DNA of 64,000 bases from Cavia porcellus (taxonomy: Eukaryota > Chordata > Mammalia > Rodentia > Caviidae): NCBI RefSeq assembly GCF_034190915.1, contig NW_026947484.1, forward strand, positions 205,542,657 through 205,606,656, in the 5' to 3' direction. The notes beneath the pieces are model-generated. The model did no database searches, was not told the origin of the DNA, and saw nothing but the letters and a program-made list of their open reading frames with translations. Each line of letters begins with the position of its first letter. The stretch's first letter is position 1. Below, in pieces: positions 1-12,070 of this stretch. The position numbers were made by a program, and so were the translations under genes.

Positions 1-19
1 CTAGAAATGTCTCAGGTTT

Positions 20-112
20 GTCCTTTTTATGGCAGAGTAATATTCCACCGCATCAAAAATCCCACATCTTTATCCATTCATTAGTTGATGGTCCTTTTGG
101 CTATTTACATGC
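20..112 (-). mobile_element. LINE-1 ORF2 3'-region fragment
   Basis: The plus strand reads as the antisense of the well-known end of L1 ORF2 (antisense of 'ggataaagatgtgg...ggaatattactctgccataaaaa'). The element therefore lies on the minus strand and is cut by the window edge or by old truncation. Only about 90 bp can be recognised. It is diverged and non-coding. The call rests on recalled L1 consensus, not on an alignment. Confidence 0.6.
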
Positions 113-2440
113 ATCAGTCAATAATATTAATACATAAAATTACAATCAAGAAAAAAGACGTTATAAAGCAAAGGAAGAAAAGAAAAAGAAGTCCTCTTCA
201 GGGTATGTCTCTACTGTCATTCATAAAGACAGAGAGCAGACAGATCCCAGATCCATGTTGATTGATCCAGCAAATCAGCATTTGAATTTTGGCAGAGGGG
301 TAGATAATCCCAGAAAATGCCTTTAATGCCACTAAAATTCAGCTTGTTTCTTTTTTCTGGTTTTGAGGTTGGGACTCAGGGTGTTTATCCCACGATGCTC
401 TGGGTGCCTCCTGCTGGCTTGAATTCAGCTCCCTAACTTCCTGCCAGCTGAAACTCAGCTGTTCATGTGTGCCTGACCCTGGAAGCTGAACGGAACCAAC
501 CTGTAGCTGCTGTGAGTTCTGGGTTTAGTCGTCCCCTCTCCAAGATAACACCCTACAAATACCCTATCCTGAGGGATGCATGAACCCAAATACCTCACCA
601 GCCACTGGGTTTACTGCTCCCTTCCACCGGTGCATTTCTCTGCAGAGCCCTGTGGGGTGGCCGGCGATGCGATGAGTCTACAGGTTCAAGCCCCGTCCAC
701 GCCGTCATCTTGTGCTCAGGGAGAAAGTGCCGCTAGCCACATGCCTCTTCTGCACTGAGTTTCCTCTCTTACCTCTCCCCGTGGACTTTAGTTTTCATGT
801 CAGGCCCCACTTCTCTCCTTCTCTTCCAGTGACTGGGCTCAAGATCTTGAGCAGCTGTTTCTCAGCTGTTCACCCTTTGCCATCTTCCTAAATCCGATTT
901 TCAAGAGTGTGTACCTTGAACCTGCAGACACACAGCACCACACACTGGGCATAAGGAGTACTAAAATACAAGGAAACAAATGTTGAGGTTTATAGTATGT
1001 AGAGGTTTATTAGGGCGATTATAGGAATATTTCTCATCTTTTTTTGTATTTTCTAAAATAAAAAAGTTTTGATAATTATTCAAATAAAAAATTGAAACCC
1101 TAACCTAGAAAACACTTCTTGCTTACTACCTGCCTAAGGATTTGAGCTGTGCATCAGTATGGACCTGCAGTTAAACTATGGAGTCTTACTTTCCCTTCTT
1201 AAATTGGCCTTTTATGCTAAAGCATTGAATGGATGTTAGACCAGATGGCAAATGTAATAGATATTTTAAAAATCTTTTACATTCATATGAGGAATGTACA
1301 GATGAACACAATTTCTGTTCCCTTTAAATCAAGTATGACAACAGAGCAATCAATTTGTGGTTAGCACTAATGTCAGGGGATCATGCATGTGACCTGTTTC
1401 CAGGAGGCTGGAGACATCTGTGAGAAGCTGGGTCCTCACACACAATCTTGTCCTCTCGAAGTTACCACTTGGTTATTCATCTACAGAAAACTCTTTATTA
1501 TTAAGGGTGCTGGCCTTGGTCAGCGAGAGCAATGTAAAAACTGATTTTCTTTTGACAATTTTCACAGTTTTATCTCTCTTTGAAGGCTGTGGTGCATGTG
1601 TAATTTTTATTGTGGTTTAGTTGATAGCCTTGAAATTGTTTTCCTTCTCATTTGAATGTGCATGTGTCTCTGTGTGACTGGTGTTCACAGTTGAAAGAAT
1701 ATAAATTGTTCCTATTTTAGACAAGTGATACATGAGCATATTTCCCTAAATTGCTTGAAAAAAGACAGTATAATACTGAAAATCAAATGATTATAATCTA
1801 TCTGTTCATAGTACTTTTGTTACTATGTATTAAAATAACCATTTCATTTTGTGTATTTTTGCCACAGCAAAACCTGTATTCATTAGGTTAATGTCATTTA
1901 GCATCTTGGATATTTTTATCACATATTACAATTATTTTCTAAGTAGGTAATAAATATTTTTTCAAAATTAAACAGACTAACTTAGCAGAAGTTCATCTAA
2001 TCAGTATAATTCAGAACAGTAAGGTTCACTTTGTAAGAATCCAAACTTTAGATCATTTAAAAGAAATATTTTAGTCTAAAGAAAAATATGTGGCATAATT
2101 TTGTTCTTGGAAAGTGAACTGTGCTTTAGGGACATCTGGATTCCCTAACTTACCTATGGCACTGCACATGGATGAAAAATGTGCACAGTTAGTAACAGAA
2201 TCAGCTGAATTTCCCAGGCCAGTCCTATCCATGCATATGCTTTAAAGTCAACACATGAACTCTCATTCCCCACTTTTTCAGTTCCTCCTTTTCTATGGGT
2301 AGAATGAACAGAAAGGAATCTGGAATTTTTCTATGGGTAATACTCTGTGATAGTACTATTGCATGTGGCTCCCTTGACTAAAGCAGCTATTCCCAGCATA
2401 AATAGAGATGTGGAGAAGGAGAAGCTAGGCATTGTGGGTT
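113..2440. other. Intergenic stretch, no recognised feature
   Basis: No gene or clear repeat is seen. About 360-900 is noticeably more GC-rich than its surroundings and holds a 60-codon open frame (576-758). There is no homology I recognise and no splice or Kozak context to support it. The rest is AT-rich unique-looking sequence. Confidence 0.5.
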
Positions 2441-2469
2441 TCTCTAAGTGTTGCTGTTTGAGCTGTTGG

Positions 2470-2655
2470 TTCTCCTGGAGGAGCTCATCATGACTAGCCT
2501 CCCCAGTGTGAGTTTAATCATTGTCATTGGAGGAACTTGGGACCTGGTTGGTGAGAATGGCTGTGGATTACTTTGGGGGAGCTCTGGTCCTTACATCGAG
2601 TATTGCTTCCTGGCTCTGGAGGGGAAGACATGTACCATTTAATCTCCAGGCAAAA
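2470..2655 (+). repeat. Copy of an unnamed dispersed repeat (shared with 33.0 and 50.7 kb)
   Basis: The last 85 bases (2568-2652, around 'agctctggtccttac...tttaatctccagg') are closely similar to 33,017-33,100. They also match, inverted, the right-arm counterpart near 50,705-50,795. The preceding part (from 'ctcatcatg' to 'atggctgtgg') resembles 33,105-33,195, but there it lies after, not before, the first block. The two segments are therefore circularly permuted. I cannot name the family. Two overlapping short open frames here show no recognisable protein. Confidence 0.55.
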
Positions 2656-3930
2656 GGGAAGGGGAATGGTAAAAGGGAATTAAAATATATCATGTGCAAG
2701 TACAAATTACCTGTGATGAATATTATCTTCATGCATATCTAAAATGTACCAATAATATTATTGAAAATGTGATTTTATGTCAATGTTATATCAGGAATTA
2801 TTACTATTCTTGTGCTACTAAGATTTTTAAAGAAACATCTAACTTCAGCAAAATTCTTAAGAATGCAAACTTACTTATTTTCACAATGAAACTGTGGAAA
2901 TATATGTATTATTTGTATATATAATATATATAGTTTGTAATATAACTTTATTAGATTATCTGAAAATATCAAATTTCATGCAAACCTTCATTTCAAGGAT
3001 ACATTCTCTTATTTATAGAGCCCTTAATAAATATCCAGCCCATATGGAATAGTCCATAGCAGATGATACTCTGAAGCTATAGTTTTACTTATGCTATTAT
3101 CACAACAACTAAATGAAGTAGCTCTATTTTCATTGTATTTTACAGATTAGAAAACCATAGTGCATAGACTTTGAGCAAATGTTCAGTTCTTATTGCAGTA
3201 ATAGCAATTAGAGTATCCAAAATGTGTACTTATATAATCTGTTGCCAGAGTCCAGTTTGCAACCCTGAAAATCACTTGTGAGAAATCTTAGCTAGTTCTC
3301 ATATACATACTTATATAAGGACAGATTTTAATGTGTCTTTAAAGAAAATAGACTGCAAGCACAGGACTTAAGAAAGACAGATGAGTTCAGGGGCGTATGT
3401 AACGAGACAAGACTTTCCTTTCCTGATAGAGGAAGTTATCTTGGAAATAGCAGCAAGTGTTCCTTGAAACATGAACTCCATGGCAACCAGTCATTGCCCA
3501 AGGTCCTCCTCTATCTGCAGCTGGCTCACTTGCTTCAAAAGGCCATTTGCCTCTTGATTTATGTAGCCAGATGAGGGTTTTCCAATGTTTCTTTCCATTC
3601 ACTCGTTGTTCCTTAAGTAAGAGCACTTGCTCTGTCAGCACTGTCATAGAACCTGAAGGCTAAACACAGAACCTAACAGCAGTCTCTGCCCTTATCTAGC
3701 TTATGCACCATTTTGGAGGAGTATTCAGTAAACAGTGTGGTATATGAAGGACTCACAGAGTACACACAGCAGTGATAGTACTTGAAGGGGAAAGGGTCAG
3801 GCTGCTCACCACCTTTGCAAAGGTGTAGCCAACACACCTGGAGAAGGCCCCTGGAATTGGGGTACAGCACACCCGGATGAGATCCTATAATGGCAACCCT
3901 GGGAACACCCTGAGGAGGCAAGTGTTTAGT
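2656..3930. other. Intergenic stretch, no recognised feature
   Basis: AT-rich DNA without recognisable genes or repeats. The minus-strand 86-codon frame at 3387-3647 has no recognisable domain and no supporting context. Confidence 0.5.
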
Positions 3931-3932
3931 TT

Positions 3933-3990
3933 TATATATATATATATATACACATATATATATACATATATATATATGTATATATATTCT
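3933..3990. repeat. (TA)n/(CATA)n microsatellite
   Basis: Alternating TA dinucleotides interrupted by CA/GTA steps. The open frames running through it on both strands translate to Tyr/Ile/His-rich low-complexity sequence and are artefacts of the repeat. Confidence 0.95.
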
Positions 3991-6690
3991 TATGCAAAAT
4001 TCAAATATGCTTTCTTTCAATTTGTTAGAAGTCTTTACCTGATGAGAGACAATCTTCTCCTATACTTGGCAGTGTAGATTGCTAAGTGTAGAACTAGTGT
4101 CTGAATCAAATTCCTGTTGCAGTATGCTCCAAACATGTAAATGTATCCTTTAGTTGAAGATCGTGGAAATATAATTCATTTACCAATTCAAATATTTTGC
4201 CTCAGTGTCACTGATGGTTTTAATTGTTCAAAATGTCTGCATGTTCTATTTGCAATCATTTATTTAAATTCATGAAATAGGAATGATAATTTTAGATAGT
4301 AATGTCTGTGTTTTCCCTAGTGCCACCATCCTTCCATCTCCTCCTCTATTTCTGTCAGAGGTAGGCTCCGTTCTGTCCCAAGCAGAATAGCTGTTCAAGT
4401 GTGTCATACTATCGAAGGCCCCGTGCACTGAGAACTCTGAACACTCAACGAGCCTTAGGACGGTGCATTAGTATGAAAGGACTGCAGAAGACAAGAAGGA
4501 CTTTAACCCTAGGAATGAGTTCCTGACCTGCCGAAGGAGGAGTAGCAGTGACATTAGAGGATTTGATGGACTTAAAAACTGGTGAGGTGTTAGCCTTCTT
4601 AGTGTTTTTCATATACTTGGATTGTAAATGGAACTTTTTCACATATGAAATCTGATTTGTATGCTCAAATACAGAATTGAGTGTTGGTTTCCATCTGCTA
4701 TTTCACTGCATTGCACTGAACACTCCTCAGTTAGTATGAGGGATAGTGAAAGATGTTAATGGTAATTAGATGTGGATACCTTCAAACTGTTCACATTTTA
4801 ATGTGATGTTACTGTAAATTTGACATGTTAGCTGTCAGTTTCACTTGCATTTTATAATGTTTTAGAATATTAAACAATTTTTCTCACAAAATAATTTTAT
4901 CTTTGAATCTTATCAATTAACCTTTATATATCTTTGCAATCACTGTGTGATACTTTTAATGTAGTCTATTAGTGTAATGCAAATAAATTACTCTACATTT
5001 CCAACTATAGCAATACCTTAGTTGTCGAATTAAATTTCTTCCAAATGTGTACTTGAGCACCAAAGGATGTGAGAATGGGACATGTTTTTCTCATAAGAAA
5101 TAACAGAAAATCAAATATTCGATTCTATGGCCCAAAAATTTCATGGGCACACTCATTTTTTCAGGACTTTAACAAATTTCACAAGGATTTCTTTCTCTAA
5201 CTCTATCTTGTGTTTCATTTTTCCTCTTAGTTTCTACTGGCACCTCCAACTTTCTTTGGAGCCATTGTTATGATATTTTATGCAAATAAATAACAAAAAA
5301 GCACAGTGATAAGTAATTTTCAGTGAGCTCACAGGAGCACTGTATGTTGGCCGAGAGAGAGCAGTGCTTAGCCTGAAACATCAGCCCTTATGCCTGCAGC
5401 CAGATGTGACGTATGACTCACTCTTGGTCAGGAGAGATTGTTTGCAAGATAGATCCTTGGTTTGCCTATTGAGCAAAACTATGAACATTGAGCAGGGTTT
5501 TTTTTTAACTTGCCATTTGTGTAGTCAAAGTTTGAACCTGAAAACATTCAACAACAGAAGTATCACTGAATAACCTAGAAATTAATCTGCTGAATATCAC
5601 TTGTCAAAATAATTTATAGGAGTGTGACTCATTTCTATACATAAGATACCAGCCTGCATTTTTCTGTAGTACAAAATTAGCACAATTTTTCATAGCATGT
5701 AAATATTTTAAATGCTGTTTCAAATTAAAAACTAGTAATCAAATTATCATTTGATTTCACGAGCATGTTACATGCTTTGTTTTCCTTTCTTTGAGAAGAA
5801 TTTGATGCTATTTCTGTGTCAGCTGAGTGTAAATTGAAAATAAATGGAGACATTCTCAGTGGTCCAATATGGGAGTGTCATCCTGGTTTGATGCACTGAA
5901 AAACACTGCCGTAGTGCATTGCTACCTTCCTGGCATGTGGCTGAGACAGAAGCCAGGCAATCTTTCATATTCCTTGTGAGTACACGGCTGACACACCGTA
6001 TCTACATATCACAAAGGAACTGTGTGAAACCTCTGTTATTCATTTCTATGGAGGCATAGAAATCAATCGTTAAAAAGAAAAAAATTAGTCTGGAAACACT
6101 GTCTTACACAGAACAATATTCTGTGTTTATGTCGAAAGTGACTGTGAAACAATAAATCATGAAACATGGAAGTCTTCAAACACAGAATAAGAATTGCCAG
6201 TTTCAGAGAACAGCTCCAAGAAACGTCAACTACACAATCATCCTCTGAGCAGGCAGCAGAAAGGATGTTGTTTCAGTCACCACTGAATAATGAACACTTT
6301 GACACAAACTACTTGGAAAGATAATGGGCTTCGTAATTTCCTAAATAAATCGTACAGAAGCCAACAAAGCCAAAATTGTTGTCCTACTTACATATCTGCT
6401 ATGTTTTTGTCAGTTTGCCATCATTTCCTTCACCCAGGATGGTGTTACATCCTGCCAGACTGTCACCAGGCTTGGAGGTGTTTTGAAACTATGTCAAGCT
6501 ATGTGAATCATGGTTACCTGAACATTATAATAAAAAAGTTACCCCATATAAGACAAATATTTACTTCTTACTTAAAATAGGTACCATTCCCATTGAATAC
6601 TTCATGTGTTCTTCCAATTACTATTATTTACAGTATTGGATTAAGCAAACATGTCCTCTTTATTCATAGTTGAAAACACCATGAAGTCTG
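3991..6690. other. Intergenic stretch, no recognised feature
   Basis: No gene, SINE or LTR was recognised. Short open frames (for example 4445-4642 minus, 5364-5573 plus, 6290-6580 plus) are isolated, unlike any protein I know, and of the length expected by chance in this composition. Confidence 0.5.
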
Positions 6691-6699
6691 CCCCAAGAC

Positions 6700-7990
6700 T
6701 GTTAATCCACCTATTCATCCAAAACATTCATTAATCTTCATTCATCATACCAAGACTATCCAGACAGTACCAACCATCATTCTAGCAGCTGAGGATGCAA
6801 CAGAGGAGACAAATTCTCACCCTTAGAGGAGAGAGAGAGAGAGAGACTTTCATGTAAGGAGAGAGAAAACATACAAAATGCTTTGAGGGGCATGGAGAAA
6901 CATTGTAAAGAAAGCAGACAGCATCAAGTGGACAGTCAAGCACATAGTAGTGATGGTGGCATTCTGATTTTTAAACTGATTCATCCCAGTCTTTATCCGT
7001 GGGTCACCCTGGAGCACAAGAACACAGCAGGGCCACTTTCCCTTTGGAAAGGCAAAAGTGGAGGCTGCTGAGCACCATGAAGGAGCAACACAGAGGCGGC
7101 AGCCTCAACAGGACCAGAGGAGGGCAGGGAGATAGTCGCGTCAACCTCGCTGCCACTGCCAGGAGAGCTTTGTCTTGGCAGGACTTTAAATTCAACTCTG
7201 AGTACACTGTCTGTTAAACACAGCTTTTCAAACTTCATTCTGGCATGTTGGTGGGGAGCAAAGGCAGTGGATAAAGCTTGGAGGGCTTGAGAAGCAGAAT
7301 ACAGCATCATATTAAATAAGGAAGACCTTCCTTTCCTGAGATACACTCTCTAGGGCTGCATACACACTAAGTAAGCTACCATAAACATGCAGAGAGGACA
7401 GGCAAGGAGTGACAAGTATCAGTATGGAAATGAAATGGATTGGTTTGATGAAAGTGTTGTACATGCTGTGTGGAGGATCTAACATAGAATGACCTGTGAG
7501 CTGCGAAAAGAATGACCTTAAGGAGATTAGAAGGATGACCATGGTCACGCTTAGACTGTGATAAACAAGGATATTCTGGAGAGAAGATCAGTAAGGGAAG
7601 AGCACTTGTGAAAGAATGGAACAAAATCTCAGGGTTTGGAGGAGGCTCAGGGAGAAAAATATGACATAAAAGAACAGCAGAGACAAGATAATACTGGACC
7701 ACCTGGGCTAGAGTGAACATTTTAGATTTTAATAGGTAAATTTGAGTTACCTACAATAAGAAAGCAGTATAACCAGACTCATGTTTAGAAGAAGAATTGA
7801 TACTGGTAGAGGAAAATTGATATTGTTAGAGGAAAGTGGTAAGAATTGGAGCAAACTGTTGCATTAATTGAGGATGCAGATATGGTTGTTAGAGATAAGG
7901 ATAGTTTCAGAAATGAAAATAATGTGTGAATATGGAAATATTCTGGCCACAAAGAATACAGTTTTATCAACCCATTGAGAGTTCTTTCAT
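6700..7990 (+). mobile_element. Possible ancient L2-like LINE DNA
   Basis: Around 6715-6850 the text has the general run of an L2 3' region: repeated 'ttcattcat', then 'ctagcagctgaggatgcaacagaggagacaa', then a GA-rich stretch. The following kilobase has an L2-like flavour but is too diverged to align by eye. It includes an (AG)n run at 6828-6846. Several overlapping open frames on both strands in 6990-7720 are mutually antisense and unsupported. Confidence 0.3.
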
Positions 7991-8199
7991 CCAATTAGGA
8001 GAGAAATCATGAACAGGCAAAGTTCTGTTCCCTTGTGGTTAGTGGCTCTGGGCTTTGAGAGGTAGTGATTCCCTGTCATCAGTATCACATCTCTGATTCA
8101 TAGGGGAAGCAGTAATGATGCTCTTGCTTTGTCTATGTGCTTTCTCTAATGTAACCTATGCAGAAATTCTTTAAACAAATCGGTTCACAAATATCAATG

Positions 8200-8580
8200 T
8201 CACAGCTCTGAGTATTAGTCTTTCCTCTCAGCGTCTGGAGGCTTCCATCCACTTCTACCAGCTCCACTTACCCAAAACGTGGAGGCTGTCCTAGTCACTT
8301 TTCTCATTGCAAGTCTGTAGAGGTTTCTTTCAGTCCATACCTGGGTGGTTCCAAAGCAGGAAGACACAAGACAGAGCAGGCAGGAGGCAGCAACAGACAA
8401 GCAGCAGCAGCAAGCATCCCCTGCATTCCACCCAGGCTACCACCTTAGGCCAGTTGTGCTTCCTGCAGGGGTGGAGTGAGCTGGATCCTATCATCACTTC
8501 CCAATCCTGTATCACACACACTAGGTGGACCCACTTCCCAAAAGCCCAACCTATGACTGCATGAGGCTCTAATTATAAAC
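8200..8580 (-). mobile_element. MaLR-type LTR fragment
   Basis: It shares short ordered landmarks with the better-preserved LTR at 62.0-62.4 kb: 'cacttttctcatt', 'gaggtttcttTcagtcc' and 'gcccaacctatgactgcatgaggct'. Those are typical of rodent MaLR LTRs read antisense. It is heavily diverged, and its ends are uncertain. Confidence 0.5.
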
Positions 8581-9125
8581 TACAATGAGTTTCTTGATTT
8601 TGTGGAGCCCCTGTCACTCCCGTGGGTCTCTTTGGGGAACCCGCCTGCCACTGACCTACTCCTGATCTCAGGTTTTTTACATCCTCTTTCCCCGAGGCCT
8701 CAGCCTCAGGCATCTGCCATCCCCTGGAAACTCCTGATTCTGTGTCCACTGCTACCATGGTCCTTAAGCTTTTCGGGGTTTATGACCCCGATATTGCTGC
8801 TGGGTCTCAAGACTATGATGCAACCCAACCCACTTGAGATTATAAATAAATAAAGGAATAAATGTTCAGTAGGGAACAGGAGCAGTTTAGGGAACGCTTC
8901 ACTGCGACCCTGCAGTCTCACAGGAACAGTAGCAGGCAGGAGCTTGGCCATGCGGCCCTGGGGATGGCGCATGCTGCCTGTAGAGGAAGACACGGGCCAC
9001 ACAGCTGTGACTTCCTGCTTTGTTTTCCTCCCCACTCCTTCTTCCCTCTCTTCTCACCTCCCAACTCTCCCATTTCTCCTTTACCTTCCTCTTTTCTTGA
9101 GCTACTCTTAGCGCAAACTGGAGAT
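8581..9125. other. Intergenic stretch, moderately GC-rich
   Basis: It contains a C/T-rich tract at about 9018-9095. Open frames of 83-109 codons lie on both strands over the same bases, so at most one could be real. None shows a recognisable protein, so I treat all as chance. Confidence 0.5.
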
Positions 9126-9134
9126 TGCCTGAGC

Positions 9135-9285
9135 TACATTCTTTCCCTTATTTTATTATTTTTATTTTAAAAATTTGTTTTGAGACACCATCTGTCTAAT
9201 AACCAGGCGGGACTTGAAATTCTCATTCTTCTGCCTCGGCCCCTCGTTGCATTAGGACTACAGATGGGTACTAGGGTTCCCGGCC
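9135..9285 (-). mobile_element. B1-like SINE (minus strand)
   Basis: A T-rich start is followed by 'gttttgagacaccatctgtc...', 'cttctgcctcggcc...' and 'aggactacagatgggtac', the antisense signature of a 7SL-derived B1 monomer. Old and substituted. Confidence 0.65.
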
Positions 9286-10300
9286 TGCTGAGAACCTGTG
9301 TAGGACTTCAGGTTACTGTGTCCAGAGGGTGCCACATGGCATCTCTAGGCAGAGCCATGGGAGCAGTCACAGGAGGCCATGTGGGATAGACCTGTCTTTC
9401 AGGCCCCTCACAGCAAGGTTCAAGGTCTTCTGGGGACCACAGGACACCAAGGTGCCTTCGGCAGTGTTGGGGAGACAGTAGCTGCACTGCCCTGACACTG
9501 TCACTGCTGGAACAGATATCTGTGGCACCTCCAGGAGGAAATGTGCATCACAGCACACTGGGGATAAAGGGACTCTGGAGAACCTTATCCTTGACCCTGA
9601 TCTTGTATTTATATTACTTTATTTATTCAATTATGTTTACTATTCTGCTGTAAGGTGACAGCAGTGCCTGGAGCAGGGGAGGGTCACACCCTTGCGGGCC
9701 ATCAGGAGAAGAGAAGTGTCCACCTTCTCTTCTCATCTGAACCAGACTCAGTGCCCCTGTTGGAGTGGTGAGCTGAGGCTTCCGTGATGTCTTGGAATTT
9801 GGCTTACCTGAGTGTGTGGCTGGGACATCTGCTTATTAAGGCTTGGAAGACACAGATTTAGCACATGGAGGTAGTGTTAAGCAAAGCTGTTTCTCCTTTG
9901 GGAATGCAAAACTAGAGGTCTAAAGGAGGTGCTCAGTGTGGTGGTTAGACAGCCCGAAGGCTGGAGAACTCCAGGGAAGGACTTCTTTATTACTGTTTTT
10001 TTAAAAAATTACACATTCATTTTGTCAGAATCCCAGTTTTCTAATAACATCTTACTGTTGGCCTGTAGTCTAAAATACTTCCACAAAAACTAAGTATAAG
10101 AAGGCACAGAGGTTGACTGTGGAATGAACACTGAAGCTTGAAGGTAGCTCATCTGACTTGCGAGGATTCTCCCAAATGTGAGTTCTAAAATAATGGCTTT
10201 CTTGCCAAATCCTTTGGGCTAAATGCTACAAGACCATCCAGAATCAAACTGGCCACCATTTTAAGCCAGAAATACAAGAAATTTTCCTGATGAAGAAAAG
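9286..10300. other. Intergenic stretch, no recognised feature
   Basis: Moderately GC-rich in 9286-9990, then AT-rich. No SINE, LTR or coding signal was recognised. Confidence 0.45.
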
Positions 10301-10304
10301 TTTT

Positions 10305-10462
10305 AGCTAACTGTGGTGGCACATACCTGTAATCCCAGTACTTGGGAGGCTGAGGCAAGAGGACCACCATGAGCTGGACACCAGCCTAGGCTATACAGTG
10401 AGTTAGTTCAAGGCCATCCTGAACCACACAGTGAGACCTTACCAAAATAAATAAAAAGAAAA
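10305..10462 (+). mobile_element. B1-like SINE
   Basis: It contains the 7SL-type core: 'ggtggcacatacctgtaatcccag', 'cttgggaggctgaggcaagaggac', 'ccagcctaggctatacagtgag', and an A-rich tail with 'aaaataaataaaaag'. The 'ccagcctaggc...cagtgag' section is followed by a second similar 'ggccatcctgaaccacacagtgag' section, so an internal part is duplicated. It has an RNA polymerase III-type head and does not code for protein. Confidence 0.9.
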
Positions 10463-10978
10463 AATGAAAATTTTTTCATTCTATAAAATGAACAGCTGAT
10501 ATTTAACTGATATTAATTTGTATATCATAGGAATAAACAAAAAATATTTAATGTAGTAAAGAGTGAACAAGATCGTAAACTTCAGTCTAGCTTAGAGCTA
10601 ATTCAGAAGAAACCAAACTGCCCTGAAAGCCATTAAATATTACCACATGTTAAACATAGAAAACATCCTTTAAAGCTTAAGTACCTGGAGACTCAGCTGT
10701 CCTCATCCTACATTTATTCTGTTCAAGATAGTTGAACAGATTTAGGAGTGGACAGCTGTCCGAGGGAGGTTCTGAATAGAGCATTCAATTTTCTAAGGGA
10801 AGGAAAGTAGGAAAACTAGAAAGGTGAGTGGCAGAATAAAGCAAGAGGAAAAGTAAAGGAAAACGCTAGTAAGTAGAAGATTGTATCACAATCAGTAATT
10901 ATTTGAAAGGCTCATGAGACACTTGAAAGAGAGTGACTGGCAATAAGACTAAAAGAGTAAGTATATTGTAAAAGACGC
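10463..10978. other. Intergenic stretch, no recognised feature
   Basis: AT-rich, without recognisable features. Confidence 0.5.
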
Positions 10979-10979
10979 C

Positions 10980-11150
10980 AGAGCTGGGCGTGGTGGCTCA
11001 TGCCTGTAACCCAGCTCTCTCTCAGGAGGCTGAGGCAAGAGGATTGACTCAAGTTCGAGGCCATCCTGGGCTACATAGTGAGCTTAGGAATCTCCGAGCT
11101 ATACAGTGAGCCTCTGCTTTAGAAAGAAAAAAAAAATCAAACAAAACACA
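10980..11150 (+). mobile_element. B1-like SINE
   Basis: Starts 'agctgggcgtggtggctcat', continues through 'aggctgaggcaagaggattg' and 'gaggccatcctgggctacatagtgag', and ends in an A-rich tail. Like the copy at 10.3 kb, it carries a partly repeated 'tacagtgagcctc' segment before the tail. Confidence 0.92.
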
Positions 11151-11905
11151 AAGATGTTGGAGTAACATTCAAACCATTTGAATTGTAGGTGATCATATAA
11201 ATAATGAATGAGAGTAATCAGTTTTGAGTTTTTAAAAATAAAATATTGTTTCATTACAATGCAGTGAAGTATAGAAAAGGACAAATATCAACAAGAAGGG
11301 AGTGAAATGTCTCAAAACAGTAACATTTCAAACAAATTCAAAACATTTGAAGAGGGTAGGAAGCTCTCATGATGAAGTGTGGAGCTGGAGTGAGTGCAGC
11401 TTTGCCTGTGTGCCGGTGGAGGGCGGCTGAGTGCCAAGGGTGGTACTGAGGGCCTTGGCCTGTGTGGCCAAGGAATTACGGTGCTGCTTCACTGGGGCTG
11501 AGGGCGCAGTCAGGATGGCAGAGGATATCAGTGTTGGGAATCCAACGGAAATTAGTGGTAAGTAATAGAAATAAAATCTGTTGGACAGAAGAGATTAAAA
11601 TTCACTTTAGGTAGTTGACAATGGTTAGCATATGCAAGAGAGCAGGAATTGCTGGATTTCATGAGTCACTAAGAAATACTGAGTTGAGAAGTGATCTCAG
11701 CATAAAACCCTAGAAAATGTAGATTTTCAAGGCACTGGCAGAGGAAGTGAAGGTACATCAACAAAAGGGATATCTCAGGTGGATTATAGAGAAATGAAGA
11801 GAAGCAAGACTAAAGTAGACAGGAGAGAGGCTTAAGAAAATATTTCGGAGCTGACACAAAGTGAATCATTGCTTGTAAGCCTATGTGTAGCACTACATAA
11901 TTTTT
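11151..11905. other. Intergenic stretch with a short GC-rich patch
   Basis: About 11,380-11,525 is GC-rich and has several CpGs, but it has no open frame or promoter element I can support. The remainder is ordinary AT-rich sequence. Confidence 0.4.
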
Positions 11906-11906
11906 T

Positions 11907-12070
11907 TTCTGTCCATTTTTATTTATTTTTTGAGACTGGGTCTTGCTAGTTAGTTGAGGTTATCCTTGAGCTCACCTTTAGCCCAGACCAGGCCCTAACT
12001 CAAGGCAAGCCTCCTGCCTCAGCTGCTGAGTGCTGGGATTGCAGGTGTGTACCACAGCCCTGCCTCTGGC
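11907..12070 (-). mobile_element. B1-like SINE (minus strand)
   Basis: The antisense B1 signature is clear: 'tttttgagactgggtcttgctag', 'aagcctcctgcctcagctgctgagtgctgggattgcaggtgtgtaccac'. The middle is longer than a simple B1 monomer, again suggesting an internal duplication. Confidence 0.9.

Noticed and set aside
3673..4077. Open frames of 115 and 66 codons through the (TA)n tract
   Set aside because: Tyr/Ile-rich translation comes from the microsatellite, on both strands at once.
6993..7720. Cluster of 62-117-codon frames on both strands
   Set aside because: Mutually overlapping and antisense, inside probable ancient LINE DNA, with no recognisable protein.
8602..9170. Overlapping frames of 83, 102 and 109 codons on both strands
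   Set aside because: They occupy the same bases on opposite strands in a C/T-rich stretch. There is no recognised family and no splice or start context.
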